A stretch of DNA of 64,000 nucleotides from Bog-473 sp963707835 (GTDB lineage: Bacteria; Actinomycetota; Acidimicrobiia; Acidimicrobiales; RAAP-2), in assembly GCA_963707835.1 (NCBI GenBank), contig CAVPRI010000001.1, positions 992,001 to 1,056,000 of the forward strand, read 5' to 3'. The notes under the pieces were generated by a model that saw only the letters and a list, made by a program, of their open reading frames with translations, had not been told where the DNA came from and did no database searches. Positions 17,379 through 26,763 of the stretch are shown piece by piece. Each line of letters opens with the position of its first letter. The stretch's first letter is position 1. The translations under genes were made by a program, and so were the position numbers.

Positions 17379-18007
17379 GGAGCCTCCAGCAGCTCGTCGA
17401 CGGCGTGACGAGGGATCGCACCCTCCCGCTCGACGTGGACGAGCCCCCCGTGCACGTTGATCAGCGTCGAGGGCACCTCGAGGAGCGCGCCGCCGTCGAC
17501 CACGAGATCCACCCCGTCGCCGAGTCCCGAAGCGGCTTCGCGTGCGGTGCGCGGTGTGGGCGACCCATGGGGATTGGCGCTGGTCACCACGAGCACCCCG
17601 GTCTGCTCGATGAGTCCCCGCAGGAAATCGTGGTCGGGGATGCGCACGGCCACCTCGTCGCGTCCGACCAACCAGTCGGGGCGGGTGGCGCCGGGTTCGA
17701 AGCCGAAGGCGAGTGTGAGGGGCCCGGGCCACCACCGGCGGGCCAGTGCCGCGGCCGCCGGGGTGAACGCCACACCCAGGGCCCGCACCTGATCGGGAGT
17801 CGAGGCCAGGACCGGGAGGTGCATCCCCTCGGGCCGGCCCTTGGCCCGGTAGACGGCGGAGACCGCACCCGCGTCCTGCGGCCGGGCGGCGAGCCCGTAC
17901 ACCGTGTCGGTGGGGATCACGACGATACCACCGGACATCAGAGCCGCCGCGGCGGCGCGTCCCCCGTCGACATCGGCGCGGACGGTCCTCACCGGGGTCA
18001 CGGTCAC
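17375..18007 (-). CDS. tsaC: L-threonylcarbamoyladenylate synthase (Sua5/YrdC/TsaC)
   Basis: 210 residues, GTG start. The YrdC fold is shown by GGIVVIPTDTVYGLAA (about residues 26-41), VYRAKGRPEGMHLPVL, WPGPLTLAF, VAVRIPDHDF and VVTSANPHGSPTP. It makes threonylcarbamoyl-AMP from threonine, bicarbonate and ATP, the donor used by TsaD encoded immediately downstream. Canonical members have KxRP; here the motif reads KGRPEGMHLP, close to consensus. There is no C-terminal Sua5 domain. The pair forms a compact t6A module. Confidence 0.93.
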   Translation of the reverse strand: MTVTPVRTVRADVDGGRAAAAALMSGGIVVIPTDTVYGLAARPQDAGAVSAVYRAKGRPEGMHLPVLASTPDQVRALGVAFTPAAAALARRWWPGPLTLAFGFEPGATRPDWLVGRDEVAVRIPDHDFLRGLIEQTGVLVVTSANPHGSPTPRTAREAASGLGDGVDLVVDGGALLEVPSTLINVHGGLVHVEREGAIPRHAVDELLEAP

Positions 18008-18027
18008 AGGGTTCCGGTGGCTGCCGC

Positions 18028-18486
18028 TCAGAGCGCGAGGGGGCGGATCGGAGCGGCGACCAGCTTGGGATCGGCGTGCCAGTCCACTCCGGGCACGTCG
18101 ACGTAGAGCTCGATCTCGTTGCCGTCGGGGTCGAGGATGTACAGACTGTGGGTCACGGTGTGGTCGGATGCACCGACGACCGTCGCTCCGGCTGCCTCGA
18201 CGGCGGCGAGGGCATCGCGCAGCTCGTCGTCGCTGTCGCCCACCTTGAGCCCGAAGTGGTACAGGCCAACGCGGCGGCCACTCGGGATGGGAGCGGCGCC
18301 GGCACCGACCTCGATCAGGAGCAGCTCGTGGTGGGTGCGGCCGGAGGAGAAGGCGGCCGCACCAGCGGTCTCCTCACCGGGCTCGGGCAGGATCTGGGGC
18401 CACCCCAGCACGTCACGGTAGAAGGCCGCCGAGCGTCGTACGTCCCGGACGAAGAGGACGAGATGCCCGAGCTCGTGAACCGTCAT
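18028..18486 (-). CDS. Glyoxalase/VOC superfamily protein
   Basis: 152 residues with the vicinal-oxygen-chelate fold: HLVLFVRDVRRSAAFYRDVLGW at the N-terminus, LYHFGLKV in the second module, and the C-terminal YILDPDGNEIELYVD metal-site block. The histidines at residues 8 and about 78 and the Glu near 131 are positioned as metal ligands. It could be a dioxygenase, glyoxalase or resistance-type enzyme; the substrate is not predictable. Its ATG overlaps the stop of the WS/DGAT gene by 4 bp, so it is the second gene of that operon. Confidence 0.85.
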   Translation of the reverse strand: MTVHELGHLVLFVRDVRRSAAFYRDVLGWPQILPEPGEETAGAAAFSSGRTHHELLLIEVGAGAAPIPSGRRVGLYHFGLKVGDSDDELRDALAAVEAAGATVVGASDHTVTHSLYILDPDGNEIELYVDVPGVDWHADPKLVAAPIRPLAL

Positions 18487-19997
18487 GGGCTCACGCTACC
18501 GGGCGGGCTGTCGCCCTCGGGCGACGTGCGCACCCAGCGCGCCCGAGGCGGCATGCCCGGGCCGAGGTGCAGCGGCAGATCGAACGGCTCGGGGTCGAGC
18601 CCCGCGGCCACCATGAGGTCGTCGAACGCCTCGGGGATGGCCGCGGCGATGTCCCACAGCCGCGGCACTGCCCGCGCGTCGGAGGCCAGGCCCCACCACA
18701 AGGCGTCGCGGTAGCTCATCACCGTGATGTTCAGGCCCATGCCGTCCATCACGGGCCCGATGGGGAACATCCCGAGGAGCCGGCTCCCCCCGAAGTAGAG
18801 CGGGAAGTCAGGACCGGGCACGTTCGACACGACCAGGTTGGCGATGGGTCGGTGACGTTCGGCCAGGCGCATCCCGGTGTACAGGCGGGCCCCCAGCGCG
18901 AAGAGGCTCGGTGAGGCCAGCTCCGCCCAGTCCTGCAGCGTGGATGCACCGAGCGCCTCGTGCTCCTCCTTGGCGCCCCTGGTCCCCACTTCGACGGCGC
19001 GCAGCCGTTCGAGGGGATCGTCGACGTGGCAGGGGAGTTGCACGAACATGGCGGACAACCGGTTGGACCCCTGACGCGTGCCCACCCCGGGGCTCACCGC
19101 CACCGGCACCACCGAGACCAGCGGGATCTCGGGCAGCTCGTCGCCGGCGAGGAGATAGGTACGGAGCGCCCCCGCGCACACGGCGAGCACCACGTCGTTG
19201 ACCGTGGTGCCCATGGCCTCCCTGAGCAGCGTGACGTCGTGCAGCCCGGTTGCTGCGAAGGCGACCCGTCGACGCGCGTGGACGGCGACGTTGATGGAGG
19301 TGCGCGGCGCCGTGAGGGGGAGCGCGGCCTTGCCAGTGAGGCGCTGGCGGAGCCGGCGCACGTCGAGCAGGTTCTCGGCGGTGCGCAAGGCAGTGCGCGC
19401 CATCTCGCAGGGGACCTCGAGTCCGGTGGTCATGGACTGCGCCACCAGCTCGAGCCCCGAGGGAACGCGGGTGTCGAGGTGCCGTGGCGTGCGGGGGCCC
19501 GTCTCGGCCGGCGCCGGCTCGAGGTCGAGGAGCACTCCGAGCAGCTCGGCGCCTGAGATGCCGTCGACCGTGCAGTGGTGCATCTTGGCGACCATGGCGA
19601 TCTTCTCGTCCTCGACGCCCTCGACGATCCACATCTCCCACAGGGGACGGTCGCGGTGGAGTTGGCGGCTGACCACGTCGGCCGCGAAGTCGGCCAGCTC
19701 GCGCATGCCACCGGGGGAGGGGAGCGCAGCGCGGCGCAGATGGTTGTCGATGTCGAAGTCGGGATCGTCGACCCACACGGGGTGCCCGAGCCGGAACGGC
19801 ACCTCGACGAGTCGACGCTGGAACACCGGGGCGAGGGCGATGCGATCGAGGATCAGCTGGCGGACCCGACTGAACGAGTACCCCCCCGGCACCGTGGCGG
19901 GGTCGACCGCGGCCGCCATGGCCACGTGCATGTGCAAGGTGGGCGTCTCGGCGTACAAGAACGCGGCATCGAGGCCGCTCAGCCGCTCAGGCGCCAT
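18483..19997 (-). CDS. Wax ester synthase/diacylglycerol acyltransferase (WS/DGAT)
   Basis: 504 residues from ATG 19997, chosen for its AAGGAG; an upstream in-frame start would add 19 unconserved residues. The start MAPERLSGLDAAFLYAET is typical. The catalytic HHxxxDG motif is present as HHCTVDG near residue 140, with RPLWEMWIVEG just before it. The C-terminal NVVVSNVPGP-like block reads NLVVSNVPGPDFPLYF. The family esterifies fatty alcohols or diacylglycerol with acyl-CoA, giving storage wax or triacylglycerol at the membrane or lipid bodies. This fits a lipid-storing actinobacterium. Confidence 0.93.
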   Translation of the reverse strand: MAPERLSGLDAAFLYAETPTLHMHVAMAAAVDPATVPGGYSFSRVRQLILDRIALAPVFQRRLVEVPFRLGHPVWVDDPDFDIDNHLRRAALPSPGGMRELADFAADVVSRQLHRDRPLWEMWIVEGVEDEKIAMVAKMHHCTVDGISGAELLGVLLDLEPAPAETGPRTPRHLDTRVPSGLELVAQSMTTGLEVPCEMARTALRTAENLLDVRRLRQRLTGKAALPLTAPRTSINVAVHARRRVAFAATGLHDVTLLREAMGTTVNDVVLAVCAGALRTYLLAGDELPEIPLVSVVPVAVSPGVGTRQGSNRLSAMFVQLPCHVDDPLERLRAVEVGTRGAKEEHEALGASTLQDWAELASPSLFALGARLYTGMRLAERHRPIANLVVSNVPGPDFPLYFGGSRLLGMFPIGPVMDGMGLNITVMSYRDALWWGLASDARAVPRLWDIAAAIPEAFDDLMVAAGLDPEPFDLPLHLGPGMPPRARWVRTSPEGDSPPGSVSP

Positions 19998-20121
19998 CGA
20001 CACTCCTTGGTCTTGGGGCGCCCATAACCTCGCGCCAGGCGTGGGGCCGGGCAAGGGGACGACCCGCTGATGGGCGGCCGGGTGACCGACAGCGTCCCAC
20101 CGGGCGGGTGAAGATGGTGCG

Positions 20122-21390
20122 ATGCCGTACGCATTTCTGGCCGTGGCCTTCTGCGGTCTGGTCGCGGTGGCGCTCGCCTACCGGCCGATCCGGCACGAGC
20201 CTTTCACGGTGGTGAGCTTCGTGTGCGGCGCGGTCGCCGGCGAGCTGGCGTTCCAGAACATCGTGTGGCAGTTGGTGGCCACCGCGGTCTTCGTCCACTT
20301 CGGCGCCCTCGACGCCTGGCCCGGCTGGGTCGGCCTTGCCCTGGCCGGCGCCGGATGGCTCGGGCTGGCCGGTCTCGGTGTCTCGGGCCACCGGGCGCCG
20401 GTGGTGACGGCTGCGGCGCTCGACGAGGTGCGGGCCCCGGACTTCCCGGTGCCCCCGGAGCCGACACGGCCGGCATGGGGCAGCTGGTGGCGCGTCACCC
20501 GCGCCATCCCCATCCGGTCGCGGGCGATCGAGTCCGTCCGCGGCATCGACTACTGGGGTGACGGGGCGCCCGCCCACCGCCTCGACGTGTACCGCTCGCG
20601 CCTGGCACCGCACGCCAAGGCGCCGGTGATGGTCTACGTGCACGGCGGAGCGTGGATGATCGGCGACAAGCGCGAACAGGGCAAGCCGATGATGTTCGAG
20701 CTCGTGTCCCGCGGCTGGGTCTGCGTGAGCGTCAACTACCGGCTGAGCCCCAAGGCCACCTGGCCGGACCACATGGTCGACGCCAAGAAGGCGCTGGTGT
20801 GGGTGAAGGAGCACATCGCCGAGTACGGCGGCGACCCGGCCTTCATCGCCGTGAGTGGCGGGTCCGCCGGCGGACACCTGTGCGCGCTCCTGGCGCTCAC
20901 CCCGGGGGACGGGGCGTTCCAGCCCGGGTTCGAGACGGCCGACACCTCGGTGCAGGCGTGTGTCCCGTTCTACGGGGTCATGGACCTGACCGGCTCGCCG
21001 GAGGGGTCGGCGCTCTTCGGTCCGGGAACGCTGCAGATGCTCGAGCGGAGTGTGATGAAGACCACCGAGGCGCAGCACCCCGGACTCTTCCGGGAAGCCT
21101 CGCCGACCTACCGGGTGACCGAGGACGCACCGCCGTTCTTCGTCCTCCACGGCGTCAACGACACCCTGGTCCCGGTGGAGACGGCCAGGGGGTTCGTGCA
21201 GCGGCTGCGGGCCGTCTCGCGCCGGCCCGTGGCCTACGCCGAGCTACCCCTGGCCCAGCATGCGTTCGACGTGGTGGCCTCCCCGCGCTGTCGGGCGACC
21301 ACCTCCGCCGTGGCGGACTTCCTCGACGGCGCCCGCCTGATGGTGGACAGTGCCGGCCCGTCGGGACGTGGGGGCCGCGGCTCGCTCTGA
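20122..21390 (+). CDS. Alpha/beta hydrolase (HSL/LipC-type esterase) with N-terminal membrane segments
   Basis: 422 residues. Residues 1-95 are hydrophobic with two or three likely membrane helices. The rest is an esterase of the hormone-sensitive-lipase group. The oxyanion motif is HGGAWMIGDK near residue 175, the nucleophile elbow SGGSAGGHLC near 255, the acid LHGVNDTLVPVE near 345, and the histidine AQHAFDV near 378. It resembles mycobacterial LipC-like carboxylesterases. It probably acts on short acyl esters at the membrane. It diverges from the WS/DGAT gene, with 124 bp between them. Confidence 0.85.
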   Translation: MPYAFLAVAFCGLVAVALAYRPIRHEPFTVVSFVCGAVAGELAFQNIVWQLVATAVFVHFGALDAWPGWVGLALAGAGWLGLAGLGVSGHRAPVVTAAALDEVRAPDFPVPPEPTRPAWGSWWRVTRAIPIRSRAIESVRGIDYWGDGAPAHRLDVYRSRLAPHAKAPVMVYVHGGAWMIGDKREQGKPMMFELVSRGWVCVSVNYRLSPKATWPDHMVDAKKALVWVKEHIAEYGGDPAFIAVSGGSAGGHLCALLALTPGDGAFQPGFETADTSVQACVPFYGVMDLTGSPEGSALFGPGTLQMLERSVMKTTEAQHPGLFREASPTYRVTEDAPPFFVLHGVNDTLVPVETARGFVQRLRAVSRRPVAYAELPLAQHAFDVVASPRCRATTSAVADFLDGARLMVDSAGPSGRGGRGSL

Positions 21391-21398
21391 GCCGGGCG

Positions 21399-23945
21399 TC
21401 AAGCCTCGTCGGCCAGCTCCACCTCGACCTCGAGCGCGTTGCCCGGCACGGCCACCAGCTGGTCGACCCCTCCGGCATCGACCACGTCACTCCCGGCGGC
21501 GTCGAGCGCCGCCAGCGCGTCCGGCGGGCCGGTCACCGTGAGCCGTGCCACCCGGGCGCGCAGGGAGCGCTTGTGAGCCGTCTTGGCGCGCCGGACGTCG
21601 CCGAGCACCTGCGCCGCCACGTCGAGCACCGCGGCCTCCCCGCCGGCCGCCTCTCCGACCTCGACCACCCGGGGCCAGCGGGCCAGGTGGACCGATCCCT
21701 CCTGCCACCAGCTCCACACCTCCTCGGTCACGAAGGGCAGGAACGGCGCGAACAGCCGGTGGAGGATCGAGAGGGACACGGCGAGCGTGGCGCGTGCGGA
21801 CGCCGTGTCCTCGGGGTCCCCGTCGCCGTAGGCACGGGCCTTGACCAACTCGACGTAGTCGTCGCAGAACGACCAGAAGAAGGTCTCGGTGAGCTCGAGG
21901 GCCCGGGCGTAGTCGAACCCCTCGTGGGCCGCGGTGGCGCTCTCGACCAGCGCAGCCAGCTTGACCAGCAGGGCCGAGTCGAGGGGGTGACGAACGGCTT
22001 CGATGCCGGGCACCGGCCCGTCGCCCAGCCGCCCGAGCGCGAATTTGGAGGCGTTGAGGACCTTGATGGCCAGGCGACGCCCGATCTTCATGACCCCGGT
22101 GTCGAGTGCCGTGTCGGTGCCGGGGCGCCCGTTGCAGGCCCAGTAGCGCACCGCGTCGGAGCCGAACTCCTCGAGCATGGCCATGGGCGTGACCACGTTC
22201 CCCTTCGATTTGGACATCTTCTTGCGGTCCGGGTCGAGGATCCATCCGTTGATGGTGGTATGGCGCCAGGGCAGGCTGTCGTGCTCGAAGTGGGAACGCA
22301 GCAGGGTGGAGAACAGCCAGGTGCGGATGATCTCCGGGCCCTGGGGCCGTAGGTCCATGGGGAACGTGGCGGCGAAGAGTGTCGGGTCGTCCTCCCAGCC
22401 GCAGGCGATCTGGGGCGTGACCGACGAGGTGGCCCAGGTGTCCATCACGTCCGGGTCGCCGGCGAAGCCTCCGGGCACTCCGCGCTGGGCCGCGTCGTAG
22501 CCGGGCGGGACGTCCGTCGTGGGGTCCACCGGGAGGTCGCCCTCGGTGGGGACGATCGGCGCGTCGTAGACCGGCGCGCCGTCGGCATCGAGTGGATACC
22601 ACACGGGGATGGGCACGCCGAAGAACCGTTGGCGGCTGATGAGCCAGTCACCGTTGAGACCGTTGACCCAGTCGTCGTAGCGGACCTTCATGTAGGGCGG
22701 GTGCCAGTCGAGCTGCGCAGCCCGGGCCAACTGCTCGCGGCGCAGCCGCTCGTCGTGCCCGCCGTTCCGGATGAACCACTGACGGCTGGTGACGATCTCG
22801 AGCGGCCGGTCGCCCTTCTCGTAGAACTTGACCGGATGGGTGATGGTGCGGGGTTCACCGATCATCTCCCCGGACTCGGCCAGCCGCTCGACCAGGGCTC
22901 GCTGCGCCTGCTTCACCGTCCGGCCGGCAATGGCCTGCCAGGCCTCGTTGGCGGGGACGCCCTGGGGTGGCAAGTCGGTCACGCGACCCGAGCGCGTGAG
23001 GATGTTGCGGGTGGGCAGGTCGAGCTCGCGCCACCAGACCACATCGGTGATGTCACCGAAGGTGCAGATCATGGCGATGCCGGACCCCTTCTCGGGGTCG
23101 GCCAGGCGATGGGCCAGCACCGGCACGGGCACACCGAAGAGCGGCGTGCGTACGGTCGTCCCGAAGCGGGCGGCGTAGCGGGCGTCGTCGGGGTGGGCCA
23201 CCAGCGCCACGCAGGCGGGCAGGAGCTCCGGTCGGGTGGTCTCGATCTCGATGTCCTCGAAGCGCAGGCGATGGTACGCACCGGGGAGCTCGCGGTCCTC
23301 CATCTCGGCCTGGGCCACCGCCGTCTGGTAGTCGACGTCCCACATGGTGGGGGCCTCGGCCGAGTAGGCCTCGCCGCGGGCCAGGTTGCGCAGGAACATC
23401 CGCTGGCTCGCTCGGCGGCTGCGGTCGTCGATGGTCGCGTACGTGCGGCCCCAGTCGACCGAGAGCCCCACGCGACGCCACAGGTCCTCGAACGCCTGCT
23501 CGTCCTCGGCGGTGAGCTCGTGGCAGAGCGCGATGAAGTTGGGCCGGCTGACCGGGACGTCGTCCTTGCCCGGCTCGTTGGGCAGCACGAAGTCGGGGTC
23601 GTAGGGAAGGGACGGATCGCAGCGCACGCCGAAGTACGTCTGCACCCGACGTTCGGTGGGGAGCCCGTTGTCGTCCCATCCCATGGGGTAGAAGAGCTTC
23701 CATCCGCACATGCGCCGGTACCGGGCGATGGCATCGGTCTGGACGTAGCCGAAGACCGACCCCATGTGGAGCGAGCCAGACACGGTCGGGGGAGGGGTGT
23801 CGATGGAGAACACCTGGTCCCGGAGGGCCGTGGGGTCGAAGTGGTAGGTGCCCGCCTCCTCCCAACTGACCGCCCACCGCTCCTCGAGACCCTCGAGGCC
23901 GGGCCTCTCCGGAACGCGTGCTGCACCGGTCGTGGGCGTCGACAT
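21399..23945 (-). CDS. valS: Valyl-tRNA synthetase
   Basis: 848 residues from ATG 23945; the frame opens further upstream but without conserved residues. A class I synthetase with the HIGH-equivalent HMGS in SGSLHMGSVFGY (about residue 60), a CP1 editing domain (GDITDVVWWRELDLPT region), WRHTTINGWILDPD, and the KMSKS motif as KKMSKSKGNVV near 570. The pattern GWDDNGLPTERRVQ marks ValS. It is shorter than E. coli ValS and appears to lack most of the C-terminal coiled coil. It charges tRNA-Val and is essential. It diverges tightly from cysS. Confidence 0.95.
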   Translation of the reverse strand: MSTPTTGAARVPERPGLEGLEERWAVSWEEAGTYHFDPTALRDQVFSIDTPPPTVSGSLHMGSVFGYVQTDAIARYRRMCGWKLFYPMGWDDNGLPTERRVQTYFGVRCDPSLPYDPDFVLPNEPGKDDVPVSRPNFIALCHELTAEDEQAFEDLWRRVGLSVDWGRTYATIDDRSRRASQRMFLRNLARGEAYSAEAPTMWDVDYQTAVAQAEMEDRELPGAYHRLRFEDIEIETTRPELLPACVALVAHPDDARYAARFGTTVRTPLFGVPVPVLAHRLADPEKGSGIAMICTFGDITDVVWWRELDLPTRNILTRSGRVTDLPPQGVPANEAWQAIAGRTVKQAQRALVERLAESGEMIGEPRTITHPVKFYEKGDRPLEIVTSRQWFIRNGGHDERLRREQLARAAQLDWHPPYMKVRYDDWVNGLNGDWLISRQRFFGVPIPVWYPLDADGAPVYDAPIVPTEGDLPVDPTTDVPPGYDAAQRGVPGGFAGDPDVMDTWATSSVTPQIACGWEDDPTLFAATFPMDLRPQGPEIIRTWLFSTLLRSHFEHDSLPWRHTTINGWILDPDRKKMSKSKGNVVTPMAMLEEFGSDAVRYWACNGRPGTDTALDTGVMKIGRRLAIKVLNASKFALGRLGDGPVPGIEAVRHPLDSALLVKLAALVESATAAHEGFDYARALELTETFFWSFCDDYVELVKARAYGDGDPEDTASARATLAVSLSILHRLFAPFLPFVTEEVWSWWQEGSVHLARWPRVVEVGEAAGGEAAVLDVAAQVLGDVRRAKTAHKRSLRARVARLTVTGPPDALAALDAAGSDVVDAGGVDQLVAVPGNALEVEVELADEA

Positions 23946-23965
23946 GATCGGGTTACCGTACCCGG

Positions 23966-25358
23966 GTGCTGCACCTCCACGACACCGCCACGGGATCGGT
24001 CCGCCCGCTCGAGCTCCGCAACGAGGGCGAGGTCTCGATGTACGTGTGCGGCCCCACGGTCTACGACCTGCCACACATGGGCACGGCCGGTACAACCTGG
24101 TCTTCGACGTGCTCCGCCGCTATCTGCTCTTCTGCGGCATCCACGTCCGCTACGTCTCGAACATCACCGACATCGACGACAAGATCATCGAGCGGGCCGC
24201 CCGGCAGGACCGGACCGAGCCCGAGGTGGCGGCCGAGTTCGAGGCTCGCTGGTGGGAGGCCATGGACGAGCTCGGCCTGCTCCGCCCGGACGACACCCCC
24301 CATGCCACGGCCTACGTGAGCGCCATGGTGGACCTCGTGGCCGACCTGCTCGCCCGCGGCGTGGCCTACGAGACCTCCGACGGGGTGTACCTCGAGGTCG
24401 AGAAGGTGCCCGGCTACGGACTGTTGGCCCGCCAGAGCCTCGACTCGCTGCGTACCGGGCGCCCGGGTCGAGGCCAACGAGGAGAAGCGTTCACCACTGG
24501 ACTTCGCCCTCTGGAAGAAGGCCAAGGAGGGTGAGCCCTCGTGGGACGCGCCCTTCGGAGCTGGACGACCGGGCTGGCACACCGAGTGCGTGGTCATGTC
24601 ACTCGACCTCCTGGGCGACGGGTTCGACGTGCACGGGGGCGGGCAGGACCTGGCCTTTCCCCACCACGAGAACGAGCGGGCCCAGGCGGTCGCCGACGGG
24701 CGGGCCTTCGCGCGGCACTGGGTGCACAACGGCTGGGTCGAGGTCGAGGGCACCAAGATGTCCAAGTCGCTCGGCAACTTCACCTCCCTCACCGACCTGC
24801 TCGAGCGCTGCGACGGGCGGGCCTACCGCCTTCTGGTGCTCCGAGCCCATTACCGCTCGCCGATCGAGGTCACCGGGCCCACCCTGGCCGATGCCGAGAA
24901 GGCGCTCGAGCGGCTCGACGGGCTGGCCCGCCGGTTCGGGCTCCACGACCCCCTCGTCGGGGGGCGTGGCTACGTGGTGGAGCGCGACGACGCGGCGGCG
25001 GCCGACCCGGAGGCCCTGGAGGCCTTCCACCGGCGCATGGACGACGACCTCGACACGCCGCGGCGCGCTAGCCGGGATCTTCGAACTGGTCTCCGCGGCG
25101 CACTCCGCGGCCGACGCCGACGACGAGGCCGGCGGCCAGCGGCTGGCCTTGACGGCGGCCATGCTCGCCGCCGCGCTGGGCCTCGGTCTGCGGGCGGGGG
25201 GGGACGAGGTCGACGAGGAGTCGGCGAGGCTGGTCGCCGAGCGCGACGAGGCCCGGCGGGCCAGAGAGTTCGACCGGGCCGATGCCCTGCGCGCCGAGCT
25301 GGTGGCGCGGGGGTGGACGGTCGAAGACACGCCCTCGGGCACCGCCATCCGACGCTGA
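23966..25358 (+). CDS. cysS: Cysteinyl-tRNA synthetase (three frameshifts here)
   Basis: Starts at GTG 23966. Reconstructed in order: MYVCGPTVYDLPHMGH, VRYVSNITDIDDKIIERA, LDFALWKKAKEGEPSWDAPFG, GRPGWHTECVVMS, the zinc/HG region DVHGGGQDLAFPHHENE, KMSKS in GTKMSKSLGNF, and the C-terminal ARREFDRADALR-type helix. Breaks occur near 24083 (one base lost in the HMGHG codons), near 24462 and near 25065 (one extra base each). The gene is normally essential and every motif survives, so these are almost certainly sequence errors. A close paralogue, MshC, makes mycothiol, but the full length and anticodon-binding tail favour CysS. Confidence 0.88.
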
Positions 25359-25377
25359 TCCCCGGTGGACCCGCCCT

Positions 25378-25403
25378 CGTGCACCAGGCCCCGCTGGTGC
25401 ACG
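25378..25403 (+). terminator. Perfect 10-bp stem-loop after cysS
   Basis: CGTGCACCAG, a six-base loop GCCCCG, then CTGGTGCACG form a perfect 10-bp hairpin starting 19 bp after the cysS stop. No U-tract follows, as is common for intrinsic terminators in high-GC actinobacteria. Confidence 0.6.
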
Positions 25404-25414
25404 CCCGAGCAGAT

Positions 25415-25430
25415 GTTACTGTAGAGTAAC
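25415..25430. promoter_or_regulatory. 16-bp perfect palindrome, likely TetR-type operator
   Basis: GTTACT-GTAG-AGTAAC is a perfect inverted repeat, AT-rich against its surroundings, 90 bp before the acyl-CoA dehydrogenase start. Its size and symmetry suit a TetR dimer. A TetR gene lies immediately beyond the dehydrogenase (26764-27383). The sequence may also overlap the promoter's -10 region. Confidence 0.6.
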
Positions 25431-25434
25431 TACT

Positions 25435-25454
25435 GGGTCGCTGCACAGCGACCC
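25435..25454. promoter_or_regulatory. 20-bp inverted repeat downstream of the operator
   Basis: GGGTCGCTG-CA-CAGCGACCC is a perfect inverted repeat with a 2-base centre, 4 bp after the GTTACT palindrome and 65 bp before the dehydrogenase start. The centre is too tight for a normal RNA hairpin loop. It may be a second protein-binding site, or it may form a 7-8 bp stem with a 4-6 base loop in the leader RNA. Confidence 0.45.
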
Positions 25455-25519
25455 GGAACGACGACCGAACGGGAAGGGCGGTGGGCGGAGCCCGCGAGCC
25501 CGCCCAGGGAGGGCACGCC

Positions 25520-26738
25520 ATGTCCGACTACTCGCTCGAGCTGAACGAGGACCAGCTCCAGATCGTCAAGTGGGTGCACGAGTTCGCGGAGAACGTGGTC
25601 CGCCCCGCCGGCCGTGAGTGGGACGAGCGGGAGGAGACCCCCTGGCCGATCATCGAGGAGGCGGCGCGAGTAACGGGCTGTACTCCTTCGACTTCGTCGC
25701 CCAGTGCTTCTCCGACCCGACCGGCTTGCTCATGTGCCTGGTCAACGAGGAGATGAGCTGGGGCGACGCAGGCATCGCCCTGGCCATCTTCGGCTCGACT
25801 CTGGCCGTGGCCGGGATCTTCGCCAACGGGACGCCCGAGCAGATCGGCGAGTGGATCCCGCAGTGCTTCGGCTCGGCCGACGACGTGAAGCTCGCCGCCT
25901 TCGGCGTCTCGGAACCCGACGCCGGCTCCGACGTCTCCTCCCTCAAGTCACGTGCGGTCTACGACGAGGCCAGCGACGAGTGGGTGCTCAACGGCACCAA
26001 GACCTGGATCACCAATGGGGGCATCGCCAACACCCACGTGCTGGTGCTGTCGGTCGACCACTCGCTGGGAAGCCGGGGCCAGGCCAGCTTCGTGGTACCC
26101 GAGGGGACACCGGGGATCGCTCAGGGCCAGAAGTTCAAGAAGATGGGGATCCGCGCCTCGCACACCGCCGAGGTGGTCCTGACCGACTGCCGCGTGCCCG
26201 GACGTTGCCTCCTCGGGGGCAAGGAGAAGCTCGACGAGCGCCTGGCGCGGGCCCGCGAGGGCAAGCGGACCTCGACGCAGGCCGCCATGGCCACCTTCGA
26301 GGCCTCGCGTCCCATCGTCGGGGCGCAGGCGGTCGGGATCGCCAGAGCCGCCTACGAGTTCTCGCTCGACTACGCCAAGGAGCGCCGGCAGTTCGGCCGG
26401 GCCATCATCGAGAACCAAGCCATCGCCTTCAAGCTGGCCGACATGAAGATGCGCACCGACGCCGCGCGCGTCTGCTGGTGCACCGGGCCGCCAACATGGC
26501 GGCGACCGGCAAGAAGTTCGAGAACGGCGAGGGCTCGATGTCCAAGCTCTTCGCCGGGGAGAACGCGGTCTGGGTGACCGAACAGGCGATCCAGATCCTC
26601 GGCGGCTACGGCTACGTGCGTGAGAACCCGGTCGAGCAGTGGCACCGCGACTCGAAGATCTACACCATCTTCGAGGGCACCTCGGAGGTCCAGCGCCTGG
26701 TGATCAGCCGGGCGATCAGCGGCATCCACATCAACTGA
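25520..26738 (+). CDS. Acyl-CoA dehydrogenase (two frameshifts here)
   Basis: ATG 25520 behind AGGGAGGG; about 405 residues after joining three frames (breaks near 25665 and 26470). Landmarks: VNEEMSWGDAGIAL, FGVSEPDAGSDVSSLKS, WVLNGTKTWITNGGIAN, MGIRASHTAEVVLTDCRVP, YAKERRQFGRAIIENQAIAFKLADM, QILGGYGYVRENPVEQWHRDSKI, and IFEGTSEVQRLVISRAI, where the glutamate is the usual catalytic base. It oxidises acyl-CoA and passes electrons to ETF (etfBA at 50.4-52.4 kb). The palindrome upstream and the TetR gene downstream suggest repression relieved by an acyl-CoA ligand. Confidence 0.9.
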
Positions 26739-26763
26739 AGCGGGCGCTGAGTCGCGGCGCGGG

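Noticed and set aside
18483..18486. Four-base overlaps treated as gene fusions
   Set aside because: Overlaps such as ATGA and GTGA (also at 17375, 31888, 35488 and 44852) are normal translational coupling in compact operons.
22629..25358. Very long plus-strand frame (about 900 codons) opposite valS
   Set aside because: It is the antisense shadow of valS plus part of cysS. The translation has no domain pattern, and such frames are expected in very GC-rich DNA.
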